Positions 1-12,900 of a stretch of 64,000 bases of DNA are shown here, piece after piece; within the stretch, counting starts at the first letter, position 1; every line of letters begins with the position of its first letter. Position numbers and translations under genes: made by a program. The DNA is from Opisthocomus hoazin (Eukaryota; Chordata; Aves; Opisthocomiformes; Opisthocomidae). The notes below the pieces were generated by a model, which was not told where the DNA came from, ran no database searches, and worked only from the letters and a program-made list of their open reading frames with translations. The stretch is from NCBI RefSeq assembly GCF_030867145.1, contig NC_134417.1, positions 6,115,577-6,179,576 of the forward strand, given 5' to 3'.

Positions 1-540
1 AGGACTTGGCTTGAGCTGAGCCGCACCTCTGCAAGAGGCGGCATGTCGTCGCCTCTGTCCCTGCGCTGGGCAGAACAGGGAGGGATCGCGCCCCGGGCCT
101 GTTCCCGGCACTGTGCGTCTCCTGGCACGCAGGCTAACGTCTTACATGGGCTGGAGCCACGAGCAGCCAGCGCCAGGGCTCTGCCTCTTCCCAGCCCCGC
201 GCAGGGCAGGGGTGCCCTCGCCCCCAGGGGGTCCTGCTGGGTGTGCACAGAGGGACCGCCGAGCCCTGTGGGCTGCCTGGGCATGACTTGGCCCCTGCTG
301 GGGATCAGGTTAGGTCTTGTGTCCAGGTGCAGGCAGCCCGGTTGATGCAATGCGCCTGTTCCTGCTCGACGGGGAATGTTGCTCACCTGGACGGGGAGGC
401 AGACGCGCTCGTGTGGCTTGGCACTGCCTGCCAAGCCTTAATCTCCATTGTTTGACAGCTGGCGCTCTGCTGACGTCAATGCCATGGCTCAGGGGGCTTT
501 TTGGAGAGGAATGGGCAAGTCTCCGCATAGGCGTGCTTGC
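1..540. promoter_or_regulatory. CpG-rich stretch at the left edge
   Basis: This stretch is GC-rich and unusually dense in CpG: I count about 19 CpG in the first 260 bases and about 11 between 300 and 540, while the following kilobases are CpG-poor. Such stretches in vertebrate genomes usually mark promoters or enhancers. It may be the end of a larger island outside the window. I recognise no coding exon in it; the short open frames on both strands resemble nothing I know. A cAMP-response-type palindrome lies at 471-478. Confidence 0.4.
471..478. promoter_or_regulatory. Perfect CRE palindrome (TGACGTCA)
   Basis: The eight-base palindrome TGACGTCA is the full consensus site for CREB/ATF family factors. 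It lies at the end of the CpG-rich left edge. The match is exact, but a single 8-mer can occur by chance, and no start site or gene can be assigned to it here. Confidence 0.35.
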
Positions 541-3500
541 AGGCTTAGCAGAAAAACATCATGCTGAAACCACAGAGGGAGAGGGGGGAGAAGAAGAAGA
601 AAGGAAGAGGGGGGCACAGCTCCGAGGGACGCCGCTCCTCTGCGGCATGCCCCAGCCTCGGGAGCTGCTGCCTGACTCACACCTGGGTCTACCTGGTCAG
701 GCAGCATCCCTGATGGGGGGAAAAAATGCCACCTTACGCATCTAGCTGGCTGGGAGGTGTTGCTTCCTTCCATTCCCCTGCCCATGCTGAGGGTCCTTGT
801 GTGCCCCGTAAGCATCTCACCTGCCTTTTGGATCCCTCTCCTGATCCCCTCCAGCCAGCTGAGACTGCTGACGTGGGCAGCTGGATGTCGTCTCTACTGC
901 TGGGTGACTGCTGCTCTCCTCTCATTCTTGTCTCAAGGCCTAGGGTAGAGGTGCATTTTTGTCCCTACCTTTATTATATGTCATCAAAGCAGCTGTTCAG
1001 CCCTGTCTGGATTGCACCAGCTCTGGACATCCCTGCCCTGCCTCAAGGGACCATTTCGGGATGCTCCCTGGAAGCCGTGCCCAGGTCACTTTTGGCATTA
1101 GCCATCTCATGCTCAGCTCTGCTCCTTTTCTCCCAGAGAATAAATTACGGGAGCAACACCCTAGGTCTCCTGTGGACTGATCCCTCCTCCACGCATCAGC
1201 AGATGTAAAGGGTGTGATCCGCACTGCGCTTACTGCTCCGGGGAAAACTGATCATCCGTTGCTGCTGCTTGCAGGAGTGGTCCAAGTCCAGCTCCTCTGT
1301 GTCGGTCTTGCAAAGCCTCACTTAGCTTTGGAGCCTGGAAAGGGCGCTCTGGGGAGTCTTGGCATGGAGACCACAGCTTGCAGGCTGAGCCGCTGGCGCT
1401 TCTGCTTCCACTTGTGACCTTAACGACACATCCTGGTGGCAATTGTTCTCCGAGCTGGAAATCCTGTCCGTTCTGCTGCAGGACTTGTGCTCCCAAGAAA
1501 CTTGAGGCCTTCAGTCAATGCAGTCAACCCTTCCCGCAAGGGAAGTGACTCTCGCCCTGCTGCTCGGCGGCAGCCACCTCTCTGACACAAGCTGCTCCGC
1601 TTGCTGGGCTTGGCTGCTCGGCAAGACTAGCTTTAATGTCCTTAAATATTTTTCATTAAAAAAAAATAATAAAAGCAAACTGGGGAGTGAGGAGACAAAA
1701 GAAGAGGAACTCAGGAGTTACCATAAGCAGCTTTGAGGGGATTTTTTTTTCTTTCCTGGCTTAGAAATCAACTTCGTGGAAACTATCCTGAAGTTCAACC
1801 TGGGTCATACCTGGGAAGTGGAAACCCTGAAAGCCATTTTGTGTCCGTGCATAGAGCTGAAAGCCCATGGCCAGGAGGGTCAAAGGACTTTGTAAATCTG
1901 TTGCTTTGAGTTCTCAAGCAAAGTTGTTTTCTTTTGCCCTCCACCCCTGGATAGTGCGAAAGCATGTAAGTGAGTATTGGAGCAAATTACTTAATGCCTT
2001 GACTTAGGTTGCTTTTTAGTTGTGTTTGAACCACTGGCATTGGTCTATGTTCCTTCCTGACCACATATTTTTGAGGCCTTGGAAACTGAAAATTGGATGA
2101 TATCCACCAGGCAAGAGTTTTAGCAAAGCATTTGAGTTTTCAGATCTCTGGGGAAATATATTGACTATTTCTTGGTCCAGAGCGAGGGAAATAACAGAGG
2201 TTGTGCCATGGTGAGTTTTTCTGGAGAAAGCTGGATTCCTTGGTGTGATTAGTCAAATACTATGATTCAATCCTCCCCCAACAAATGAGGCATCCAGAAG
2301 TACGCAGGGAGTTTTTTCCTTGAAATTCTGATCCGGAGCGTATGTTTAGGCTGTGTAGTTCAAGTTTTGCTTCGTAGACATAAAAACTGTGTTCGAGCAC
2401 CAAAAAAACTCTTCTGATCACTTTTCTTAAAACAGGGAGACATTAAGAAAAATAGCATGCAAATTCATAGCCCTAGGAAAGATGCCACCAGCCCACAGCA
2501 TCCTCTTGTGTATCACGTTACCTTCTTCCCCAACCCCTGTGCATCATCTGGTACCCCGGGGTCCGTGGCAAGACCAGTATTTTCTGGCTAATATTCTAGC
2601 AATATTTTCTAGCTAGTATTCGAGCCGAGGTGTCATACGTGCACATTTCTGTAGCCGAGGGATGAATGCTGGATGTAGGACATGCTCCAGCTGCCCAGCC
2701 GAGGCTTTGGAGGTCCATGACCAGCTGTGACCATTGAGAAAGCAGTTTGAGTATCTTGGCATAATGAACAAATTGGAGTAAGTTACTGTAAGAATGCCAG
2801 AACCTTGTCCAGAAACTAAACTGGGAAGACTTATGGGAAGTTATGTGCACACCTTTAGCAAGACAGGGCTTAAGGGAAGAGAAGACATGATGTTTTGTTT
2901 CAAAATATTAATAAAAGATGTTGCTTTTTTTCTAACAGACCTGACCTCACTGCTCTAATGACACCAGTGTTGGTAAGTGCTGTAATTTTATCTGTGACTT
3001 ATAAAATTTGCACTCACCCGAAGCTTCAGGGAAGCTGATGTGGGGAACGGAGCGATCATGTTGAAAAGATGCAGCCAACCTCATGGCACAGGAGTGAGAA
3101 TGGGATCAAATAGGTGTTTCTAAAAACACACGAGTAAGCGATTAATTGGTCTGGCTGTTTGTAACATCCTTTCTCCTGGATTTTAGGGGCAAGGTTGTGG
3201 TATTTGTGTACTTGGTCTTGGCACAGCAACGACAGCTGGCTCCTCTTTTCCCGCCTGCAACCTCATGAGACCACCACACTACCCACAGGGGAACTGTAGG
3301 AGGTCAGCCCAGGTCCTCCTGCCTGTCCCACCTTGTCCCATGCTCTCTTCCAAGATGCTGCTCTTCAGAGACAACCAGGGGCCATGGTGCTCTTTCCCAG
3401 CTCTAACACTGCTGCGATTGCCTCTTCCTCTGTGAACTTTTATGGCCTTCTCTTGAATCCCTGTGAGCCCTGTTGTGGGATCTGTGCTTCGGGTTTTCTT

Positions 3501-6500
3501 TCTGGCTTGTTGTTTGAAAACCCCTTGAACGTTGCAGAGGGTAAGTTGCTGCTGGTGCAGCCAAGTTTGAAGAGGCTGAGGGGATCCTGGACTGTTCCTT
3601 CTCCAAAACACCCCCCAAGCCTAGGTTTGAGCTGAGCCTGCACGTTCCCCGGGAGGGCTGCCAGTCTTGGCTTGATGATCGCACAGAAGGGAGAATCAAT
3701 CACTTCCACGTTGAATAGTGGGGCCTTACCAGGATCTGGCTTTCTCTCTGAGTCACAGTGGCAGATGCCATCTCCCTGGTGGCCAAGGACTGGTGGTCCC
3801 AAATCCCTCTGGAACGCTGGCTGCCCAAAAGCTCTCTGAGGTGCCCTCAGCTCCACTTGCAAAGGAGCTCCCATCGCTTCACCGGCCCCAGGAGTAAGGG
3901 ACTGTCTGGCTCAGTGGGTGGCTGCAATTCAGGGCACCAGCATGGAAGGTGCTTGCTAGGGCAGGCAAGCTGCTGGGACCTGCAACACGTGGTGGCTGGC
4001 CAAGCCCTAGCTGCCTTGGAAGAAGCCTCCTTAGTGGGTCTGCAACTGGTGCTCAGCAGAGCAGCTGATGGAGGACCCACAGCGAGGAGCTGGTTCACAT
4101 GGCTCGGGAGAGGTGTGCTGAGAGTGCAGGGAGGAGCTGGGTCCCTGTTTGTAAATCCAGTCCTGTTTGGGAGGGCTTGTTCCTAACATCTGAGGTGTGC
4201 TGGAAAAATGATGTTCTGCTTTTCCAGCCACTAACAAATGCCTGGTTGCCCATGGAGGCCACGACTTACAGATTTACCGGGTACCTGGGGCAGATCTCCA
4301 CTGAGAATAAGATGCTGATCTTACTAAAGGTCTTTTTATATCCCAGTGGTGGGCTGAGACAATGGATGGAGCCCGAGAGGAGGTTTGGCTTGGCCATTCC
4401 CTCAAGACCTCCCTTGCCTTTGAAGGATACAGCAGCCAGTCTGGAAAAGGGACTGAAAGCCTTTGACTGCCAGATGGAAGTTGTTGGGTTTAGTAATAGA
4501 GTTAGAAACATGATTGTTTTTTGTTATTTTCACCCAATTTTAACAGGCCTTTGTCAGAAGCAAGCCAGCATGAAAATCTTGCAGAAACTCATCCAGCAGT
4601 CAATAAGCGCAGATATCAACGAGTCAGACAGTTGAAAGCCCTTGGAGCACTAATGGGGGGAGCAACCAGAGGAGGGAAGAGGGGACGTGCTGAGCTGGAG
4701 CATTGTCTCCTTCCCTCTGCAGGCACACTTTGTTTTCCTGCTCCAAGCAATGGTCAAGGAAGACGAGGCTTGGCATGTGCGTGGCTGTTGTGAAGCCTCT
4801 GGGAACAGGCAAGGAGGAAACCGCAGGAAATCAGAAATGGTTTGCATGGTTCCTATGGCCCAGAGAGGGGATTTGTGCCTGTGGTGAGATCAGATGGGCA
4901 GGAGGAGGCTGTGGCTGCAAGCACAGAGGTATGGGGTGCAGGTGGCCTTGGAGGGAAGGGGGCTGGTGTGACTGGAGAACTCTGGAGAGGGTGGCTGCAG
5001 CAAGTCCTGCCCTAAACCAGCCATGGGTGTTGGAGCGGTGGCAATTTGGGGCTACTTTCAATTAAAAATTGTATGCTTTCCATGGAAGGTGGATTGTGAG
5101 AAGCCTGAGATCTGATAATCTGTGGGTTTCGGCTCCGCTGCTGCTCACCCTGGTCCCAGGGGTCTCACTGGGCAATGCTTGTCTGTGACCGCGTTGCTCT
5201 CCAGTGTGCTGTGCCCACGCGCTCCAGCGGTTTTGCAACATGCAATTCCTTTTTCTTGTTATTTCAGCTCTGGGAAGAGCATGGCTGGGGCCGAGAACCC
5301 AGTGCAGCCTTTCTGCTCGTGGCTTCCTCTGCTTTGGGCAGCCCTGGAGCGTGCACAAGCGGTTTTCCCTCTGCTCTGCCTGAGCTGCCATGCTTGCCAG
5401 CACCGACCCTGCCACACAACACTTCCCATCTGGAACATGGGATATGGTTGTCAAGTGATCCCCTTGACTGAGTTGCAGAGGGCTCAGGGATAATTCAGCT
5501 CCCCAAAACCTCCCGAGCAGAGGGAAGAGATGCAGAAGCATCCCAAGGAGAGAGAGGTGAGGAGGATCTCCCCATCTTTTGCTGCCTGGACCACCAAGCA
5601 TTGCCGGTCGCATGCTGGCATGTCCCTGCTGCTGAGACGGGAGTTGCAGGGAAACGGCGGCAGAGCTGCGGGATAGCAGAGGAGGAAAGCAATGTATATA
5701 AACACAGATTCACTGGAAAGCAGGCTTCTTAATCTTCCTAAGAACTCGGTTATTAATAGCTCGGATGAGCACCGAGCTCATCCATTTCTCCAAACCAGCG
5801 GCTGGCGGCTCCCTGGCTGTTTGCTTCTGAGAAATGGCCTTCCCTGTAAATTGAGATGATCTGATGAAACTTACTGATGTAGTCAAAATGACTCCATTGC
5901 AGCTTGTTGCTTGCGTGCCTGCATGGTTTTGGAGTGGTTCTAGCAGAGAATATGTCTTAGGAGGAATTGACTCATTCTAAAAATACTCCCCTTCACCCCA
6001 AATCCAGCAGCTTTCAGGGAAAAACCAAAAGGTGGTGATGAAGCTGCACCCCTTGCTCTACCCACCTCCCTGCATATTTCCTAAGCCCGTGAAACTGTGA
6101 TCCCAGAAGATTAAAGAATCGGGTTAGTTGTGCAGACTCCTTGCCAGTCTGATTTCTGTGAGTGGAAGGTGTGTGAAAGGCCTTGATGAGAAGCTCTAGC
6201 CACCAGACTAACCAGCATGAAAACCCACTTCTGGAAAAAGTACTTTCTTCCTGCCTTTTAATAGCCAGCTGTAGGGTGTTCCTGGTGGAGCACAAATATT
6301 TTCAACAGGCTAAATAATTATGTTTAATTAGTTTTCATTAAGGTGATGCTAATCCACCCCTCTATTTGGAAACTCGCTTAATTTCTGAAAAGGCTTGAAA
6401 ACAATGAAGAAGGGAGAATATCCTACTCACACCTCGGTCATTTCCATCCGCCATGGAAAAGAGAGGGACCACCAGACTCCTTGGGCTATGCAGTGACTTT

Positions 6501-6539
6501 CCAGACTTGGCAAGAGAGGTTGGAGTGAGTTTAAAATAG
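541..6539. other. Intergenic DNA without recognisable genes
   Basis: I see no exon of a known protein here. The longest open frame, 4099-4635 on the + strand (178 codons), has no recognisable domain. A TATATAAA sequence at 5695-5702 and ATTAAA/AATAAA hexamers at 1655-1673 stand alone, without an accompanying gene. Confidence 0.6.
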
Positions 6540-7090
6540 TCTGTCTCCGCGATGTTTTCCCTTTCCCTCCCAAAGCGAAAAATTAACGCTGGGATTGCTT
6601 CCAGTCCTTCACTTCCCAGAGGCGGCAGCATCGCAGCCCCGGTCCTTCGGGGATGTCTTCTCTTGGGCCAAGTACCCGTGGTGGCCCGTGGCCGTTGGGG
6701 CAGAGGCGAGCCCAGAGCAGCAGCAGGGGAGTCTGCATCTCCTCCCCTGCAGGCGTGCAGGCGTTTCTTATCGCATCCCTGCGCGTCTTCCCAGCCCTGA
6801 CCTGTTCAGTAAGCCAGGGACGGATGGGGAGGTGATCTGCCCACGGTCTGCGAGGAGTGCCAGCACAGATAACAGCCTGGTATTAGCGGGTTTGCTGTTC
6901 TGGCAGGCGAAGCTCAAGACGTACGTGAAACGAGCATTTTCAGCGGCGGGGTGTAATTGCTCGGTGCGCAATGCTTAACCGAAAACGCAGTGACATCCCT
7001 ATCGCTCCATCTCTACGTCAGGAGCGCACGCCCTTGTGCATCCCCTGCGCGTTCCCCGCTTACCTGGGGTCGGACCAGCTGGGTAGGATA
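6540..7090. promoter_or_regulatory. Isolated CpG-island-like stretch
   Basis: I count by eye about 39 CpG in roughly 550 bases, close to the number expected from base composition, whereas the flanking DNA is CpG-depleted. This is the usual look of an unmethylated vertebrate promoter or enhancer. It lies about 17 kb upstream of the SLCO2A1 start codon, and no recognisable gene starts from it. A splice-donor-like CAG|GTAGGC occurs at about 7197. It could be an unannotated non-coding transcript start, a distal SLCO2A1 element, or the remains of a promoter. Confidence 0.4.
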
Positions 7091-9583
7091 CAGGCAGGAT
7101 CAGGTTGGACCACATCCAGGGTCACGTTTCTGGATGGGGCCACCTCCAACCGACACTGGGAGGCAGGACCAGAAAGTGCTGGAGCCACACGGCAGGTCAG
7201 GTAGGCATGGAAGGTGCCCGCCCTGGTCTTGGAAAGCCATCAGATGTCCTGCTTGGGGACAGAGGGGATTTCTCCTCTGGTATCTGTGTTACGCTGTCTG
7301 CGCTGTCAAGCTGGCACAAACACGGCTGTGGTGGTAGATCCTCAATCCTCACTTGCTCTGCTACCGGGTTATTGGTTTCCATTTCCACCCCACCTTGCAT
7401 CTGTGGTGCTTGTTTCCAAATTGTGTTCTCACATTGGTTTCTTTAAGTTCTGCCTCCTTTTTGTTTTTTTTTCTCATTTCTGCTATTGTCATTGCGCAGG
7501 AGCCCAGCACAGTCCCATTTAATCGGGCAGTTAAACTGGGGGTGACAAAACGATGCCTCTTTGGACCTGCTTTTACCTGGGTGCACCCTTGGTTTGGGTA
7601 TCTCACTACTGCAATCACTGATTTTTGTCCCATGTGCTGAATCCTTACCGAGGAGCACCCTTCTCACGAGTGTTTATTGCACAGTGGTATTGGTGGGAGA
7701 AAATACAACCCAACACCCAGCAGATGTGTACCTCCAGTCATGTTAACCAGCCTGGCAGCGTACAGCCACCTCTTTGTCTGGTCCCAGTCCAAACCCTGTC
7801 AGCGATAAGGGGAAATTCCCCAGTCAGACAAAGAGAGGAAACCATACCAGCATTCCAGTCATCCTTTCCAAAATATTTTTTGATGAGGGGCACTCCCTCT
7901 GTGTGAGCCTGACAAGTGTCCTGTTTACCTTTCTTCTTGGACTCCGCAGGCTGCAGGAGAAGGTGGGAGATGTCCTGGCATCGCCTGGCCCGAGGAAAAA
8001 GGTAATTATTCTGGGAGGGCCTGAAGTAAGACCCTGTCCTGGCACTGACTCCTGGCTGAGTTGAGAAGATGCCAGCAGCACAGGTGAGGCTTTCTGGGAT
8101 GGGGGTTGTGAAAGAGGGCGAGAAACATCTGAGACTTGGCACTGTGTGGTGGGGAAGGCTCTGCTGTGATGAACTACAGCTCTCCTTTCCCTCTTCTCAC
8201 CGTGTATATGTCGGGTTTACTCCGTGTCACAAGATGCTGCTTCTGTGAATAGTAGTGTTGTCAAGTAAGTGGAAAGGGACTCCATGCTGCAAAGGCAAAT
8301 GTTGGCATGGGGAAGCTGTCGGAGATACATTGTGCTACTGGGCAGTATGGCAGGAGCAGGAGAGGGGCTGGATTTGCCAGGGTACTTTGTTGTGCAACGA
8401 AATGAGAAATTGCTTGTAAAAGGACCTTATCATGTACGAATACTGAGTATGCTAAATCAAACCACACATAAGACTCCAGGTCTTATGTCTGTGCTGTCCA
8501 TGTGTGATACCCAGCAGCACCTGCAAGGTCAAGCTAGCAACCAATGCACAGTGTCCTGTGCGCCCCTTAATCTGTCTGCACAACCCCAGGAAGCTGTAGC
8601 TGGACCAAACTCTCCTTTTTAAGCATCTTCAGACCGTCACGAAGGTGGTTGGAACAGCGCACGCTCCAGTGCGACCCCAGCCCAGCACCACTTGTCCAAC
8701 AAGGTTGTCCTTTCCCTACAGGAGAGCCCAGCCATGCCCAGGAGCACCCAGGGACGTGGCCATGGGCTCCTGGAGAGGAACGACCCACACGGGTGTAGGT
8801 GGGAGAAGCGCAGCCCCAGCTCTCGCAGATGGTGCCCAGGAGATGTCCTCCTCACCATAGACACAATGAGGGGCACATCGCGCTGCCCTCTGCAAGGGAT
8901 TTGGGTGCTGAAGATGGGGTTCCCATGGCTGTTCCCTGCAGTGCATGGCAAGTGGCTTAGCCTCTTATCTCTGGCAATGGAGGGCTGCGCCGCAGAACGA
9001 GGAATTCCGGGCCAGCTTCCAGCTGGGGATGCAAACAGCAGGCTGTTTACAGAACGATTTCTCCCCTTCTGGGGTTGCCGGGCTCTCTTGTGAAATGTCC
9101 TGGCTGAACCAAGCCTGTGCTGGTACGAGGAGGGCTGGCTCCAGGGGTGCAGGCTGGAGGAGGCAGGGAAAGGCTGTGGGCTTGTTGCCCAGGGAGCAAA
9201 GTCCTCTGCAAGAAGGGGAAGACAGCCTGACCCCCTTCCTTTTCAACACCTCTTGTGTTTATGACCTGTGAGGAGGATGCCCAGTTTCTTATATCAGGGA
9301 TATAATACTTATTTTCCCAAACGTCTGTCTCTGGACCATTACATGGCAGACCAGGGCATACCACTGCCCTGTGACCACAGGAAAACCCAGCTGCTTTATC
9401 CATCTGGACGGCACTATCTGCAGTGCAGGGAACCTGCTGCCTGTACCCTTCGCAGATGCTCATTCAATGGGTTGTGTTTGCACCAGACTGTAACCTTCTC
9501 CCTCTTTCTTCCAGATATAGAGAATTGTTAAATCCTCTCTAGTTTCTACTTATCCTCAGCTTTCTGTTGTACCCTTGGTGCCT
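7091..9583. other. Intergenic DNA, nothing recognised
   Basis: This is unique-looking sequence of mixed composition. All open frames are short, overlap on both strands and lack recognisable domains. I see no RNA gene or repeat in it. Confidence 0.5.
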
Positions 9584-9985
9584 CATAGAATGGTTTGGTT
9601 TGGAAGGGACCTCTAGAGGCCATCTAGCCCAACCCCTCTGCAGTGAGCAGGGACATCTTCAACTGGATCAGGTTGCTCAGAGCCCCGTCCAACCTGGCCT
9701 TGAATGTTTCCAGGGATGGGGCCTCCACTGCCTCTCTGGGCAACCCGTTCCAGTGTTTCACCACCCTCATGGTAAAAAATTTCTTCTTATATCTAGTCTA
9801 AATCTACCCCTCCCTTAGTTTAAAGCCATTACTCCTTGTCCTGTCACTACAGGCCCCGCTGAAAAGATTTTCCTGATCTTTCACTATATGTGCCATTCAG
9901 GTACTGGCAGGCTGCTATAAGGTCTCCCCAGAGCCTTCTCTTCTCCAGGCTGAACAGCCCCAACTCTCTCCTCTGAGAGTTTTCC
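9584..9985 (-). mobile_element. CR1 LINE 3' fragment
   Basis: The + strand begins with the reverse complement of the CR1 3' terminus (CATAGAATGG, then TTGGAAGGGACCTCTAGAGG) and runs to the conserved stretch TTCTCCAGGCTGAACAGCCC near 9943-9962. The element therefore lies on the - strand and is truncated at its 5' end, as most CR1 copies are. It belongs to the same subfamily type as the copies at 28407 and 49500, which share the block containing GCAGTGAGCAGGGACATCTT. It is a dead fragment encoding only a decayed reverse-transcriptase C-terminus. Confidence 0.9.
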
Positions 9986-12900
9986 TGGCTGGCAGGACAA
10001 GTCAATAACTAGACTGGTTGATGTGCCTGTCTTTGGGTCTTCCCCCACCTCTTGGAGGAGGAGCAGCATTTAAGGCAGGGCATTGAATCCTAACCAACGA
10101 CCATGCCTCTCAGCCTGGTTCAGGCTTTGGATGACAATCCTTTCATGTCCCACAGCTCTTCACAGGGTGGTATCTGCACCTGCCTCTGCTCCGGATCTCC
10201 ACCAGTCCTGAAGGCCATTGCTCTTCTGCTGAGTGGGATCAGGATCTCATGTTGAACATTAGAGGGATGGAGGCAGGCACAGAGGACCAGGTGTGCACTC
10301 ATCTGAAAGGCATGGGGTTTTGCAGCAGCCCAGGGGTGAGTCAGGATTAGTGCTGACCACCTGGCTCCATCACTGCCGTGAAAAATCAGGGAGAGCCTTT
10401 GACAGGTGGTGGGGATGATGGAGGATGGAGAGGAGCTGCTGGTTTTTTATTGGCGTTATGTGTTCTGGCCCTGAGCTTGCCTGCATGGCCCTGCTCTCCT
10501 TCGCGGGCAGGACTGGTGAAGTGGGTGCTTGGGACCTAGCTGGAGCTCACCACACACCAGTGGGATGGGACCGTGCGTGTGGTGGCCAGCTGATGCTCTG
10601 CCGACCAGAAACAGCAGACTTCTCTTTCAGCAGGGACATTGATCTGAGAGTGTGCTCCCCACCAGCAGCCAGTGCCAGCAACCTCTGCAGGAGTTAATTT
10701 TTCTTAGTTTGGGTGAGTTAGGAACCCGCCTCCCACTGCTTGGATGGACCGAGCAAGATATGTACTGCTGTTCATGGAAGCAGAGGGCAACTGGCTTAGT
10801 CTTAATTCCTCATAGCATCTTCCCCTCCCAATAACTGCTGCTTCATTTGTGCCCAGGCTGAGTTTGTGTCAGCATTGTTCATCTGAGAGGAAATCTCCTG
10901 GTGGGACTGGAAAAGCGAGATAGGTCTCCTGGTGCCTTTGGCCTTCTGTTGGCATCGGGAGCCATCAAAGAGGGCAGTTTGGGTCCCTGGAAGACCCCAA
11001 ATGCAAGGGCCTCTGGGGATGGGAGGAGGTAGCCTTACAGCCTGAGTCATGCGAGAGAGGAACTGTTACTGGGCTCCACCTATTCCAGCTATGTTACAGC
11101 CCCTGCCTTGCTTGGTCTAGCAGAGGAGACGGCTCAAACCCAGAGATACCGCCTATAAGCGATGAGTCAGTCATTGTCTGGAGAGTCTCCATGGGACAGA
11201 CATCATAATATCTTCTTTCCTCAGCTATCTTCTCAGCAACTGTATCCTACAGCTGGCCTGGCTTCTCCTGTTTTGTTTGCTTCCTCCTGGCTGTGGAGTG
11301 CTGTTGCTGGAAGAGGAAGTGTCAGTGGTGCCTCTCAGTCTATTCTACCTAAATTTAAACCACTATTTTTGTCTTTGCAGTCTTGTTGTGTCCTGTTTTA
11401 AATTAGGAACAAAAAGTCTTTTCATGTGAGAAAAGGTGTTGTCCAATGTTTGATGCTGAGACAAGCCATTGCGTGCTGAAGACCTCGTGCCAGAACAGCC
11501 CCATCCCACCATCGGTCATCCTCTCTGCGAGGGACAGGTTTTTGTTTCTTACAGCGGTTCCCCAAAGGAGTAGCAGGGAGGAGCCAGGAGCAGGATGGGA
11601 TGATCCGTTTCTCGTCCCATTTGAACGTTTCCAGTCAAGAGGCTCTTTCAGGAGCGTGTTGGTGCACAGATAAGAGGGATGCATTTCAGGAAGCAGTTCC
11701 CAGAACCAGCTTGACATTTCTCATTGGTGTGACCTGGACCAACGGCTGTCCTCGCAAAAGGAAGAAAAGCAAAGCCAGGGGTCAAACAACAGGAACAGGC
11801 ATTGAGGAAATGATCCCTCATTGAAATTAATGAACTTGCAAGGATAACATGCCGTTTGGTGTGAGTCAGAGCTTTTCCTTTTGCGGTGCTAAGGGGAGCA
11901 CAAGGGTGTGGGGTTTCTGGTGTCTCTTGGGCATCATGGAGAAGGGGGTCTGGGCTGAATGAGATGAGGACTTCAGTGGTTCCTCACCAGCTAAAGGACA
12001 GCACTCAGGAAGGGTTGGCTTGACAACCCTGACTGACATCGTCCCAAAGGTGGTTTGTGGAGGGCTGAACAGCTGAACCCTAAAAGTGCGTTAGTGTCCA
12101 TGCAGATTTCCATCGTTCTTACCAGGCATTGACCAATCCTGAGAGATGAAGCTACTCCTTCTTAACACCAGCTCCATGAGGAAATTTGAAGAAAGAAGGG
12201 AACTGCAGGACTGTGCAATCCTAAGTGGCCTCTTGTGCAGGTCTTGGCCTTTGCCATCCCATCCATATGGCGGTGGTGCATGGTCCTCCCTTCAGGTGAG
12301 GAGGTCAAGCAAGTTTCTTCTCTAAAGAACAGCATCTCCTGTAGGTCGTCTTTTGCTCAGGGTGCAGGGAAACTATTTAAAATGCCACTTCCAACAGAAA
12401 AACAGGTAGCTTGCTCCCTGAGTTATCTCACTCTTGAAATGACTGACTTTGAGTGGTCTTCAGTGAAGCACCATTGACCACAGCTTTTTTATTTCCTCAA
12501 GTCCCAGCTCTGTGTTGAGATGTCAGAGAGCGCCAGAACGGGGTCTCTGTGCACCAAGTATGGCTTCTCTTGGTGAGATCTCAACCATGCTTTTTGCTCT
12601 GGGATTCTAACCTGGTGGCAGGTCATTTACCTAATGTTCAGCCACAGCTGTCAGATACAGACTAAGAACACAATGTTCCTGATTCAAAACAATTAATTTC
12701 TAAGGTGAGAAAATTCAGCCCCGTCAGGAACACTGTATCTGTCTTGACCAAAGGATTTCTTTTAGGTAGGAGTGGTCCATCATGGCTGTCAGAACAATTT
12801 ACTGATTTCCTTGTAAAAAATAAATATTTGTCTCATTCTTTAGGGTGACATTAAGCAGCCATGGCGGATGCATACCTGGCGAAGAAGTCAATTGGTCAGC

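Noticed and set aside
1655-1673. ATTAAA and AATAAA hexamers as the 3' end of a gene entering from the left (RYK is the expected neighbour)
   Set aside because: No RYK kinase-domain exon or stop codon context was found in the window. AT-rich hexamers alone are common.
4099-4635. 178-codon + strand frame in the upstream intergenic DNA
   Set aside because: No recognisable motif, repeat or neighbouring exon. The length is within what chance gives in 64 kb over six frames. A protein search would be needed to revive it.
5695-5702. TATATAAA as a core promoter
   Set aside because: It stands in CpG-poor DNA with no downstream exon or long frame. It is probably chance.
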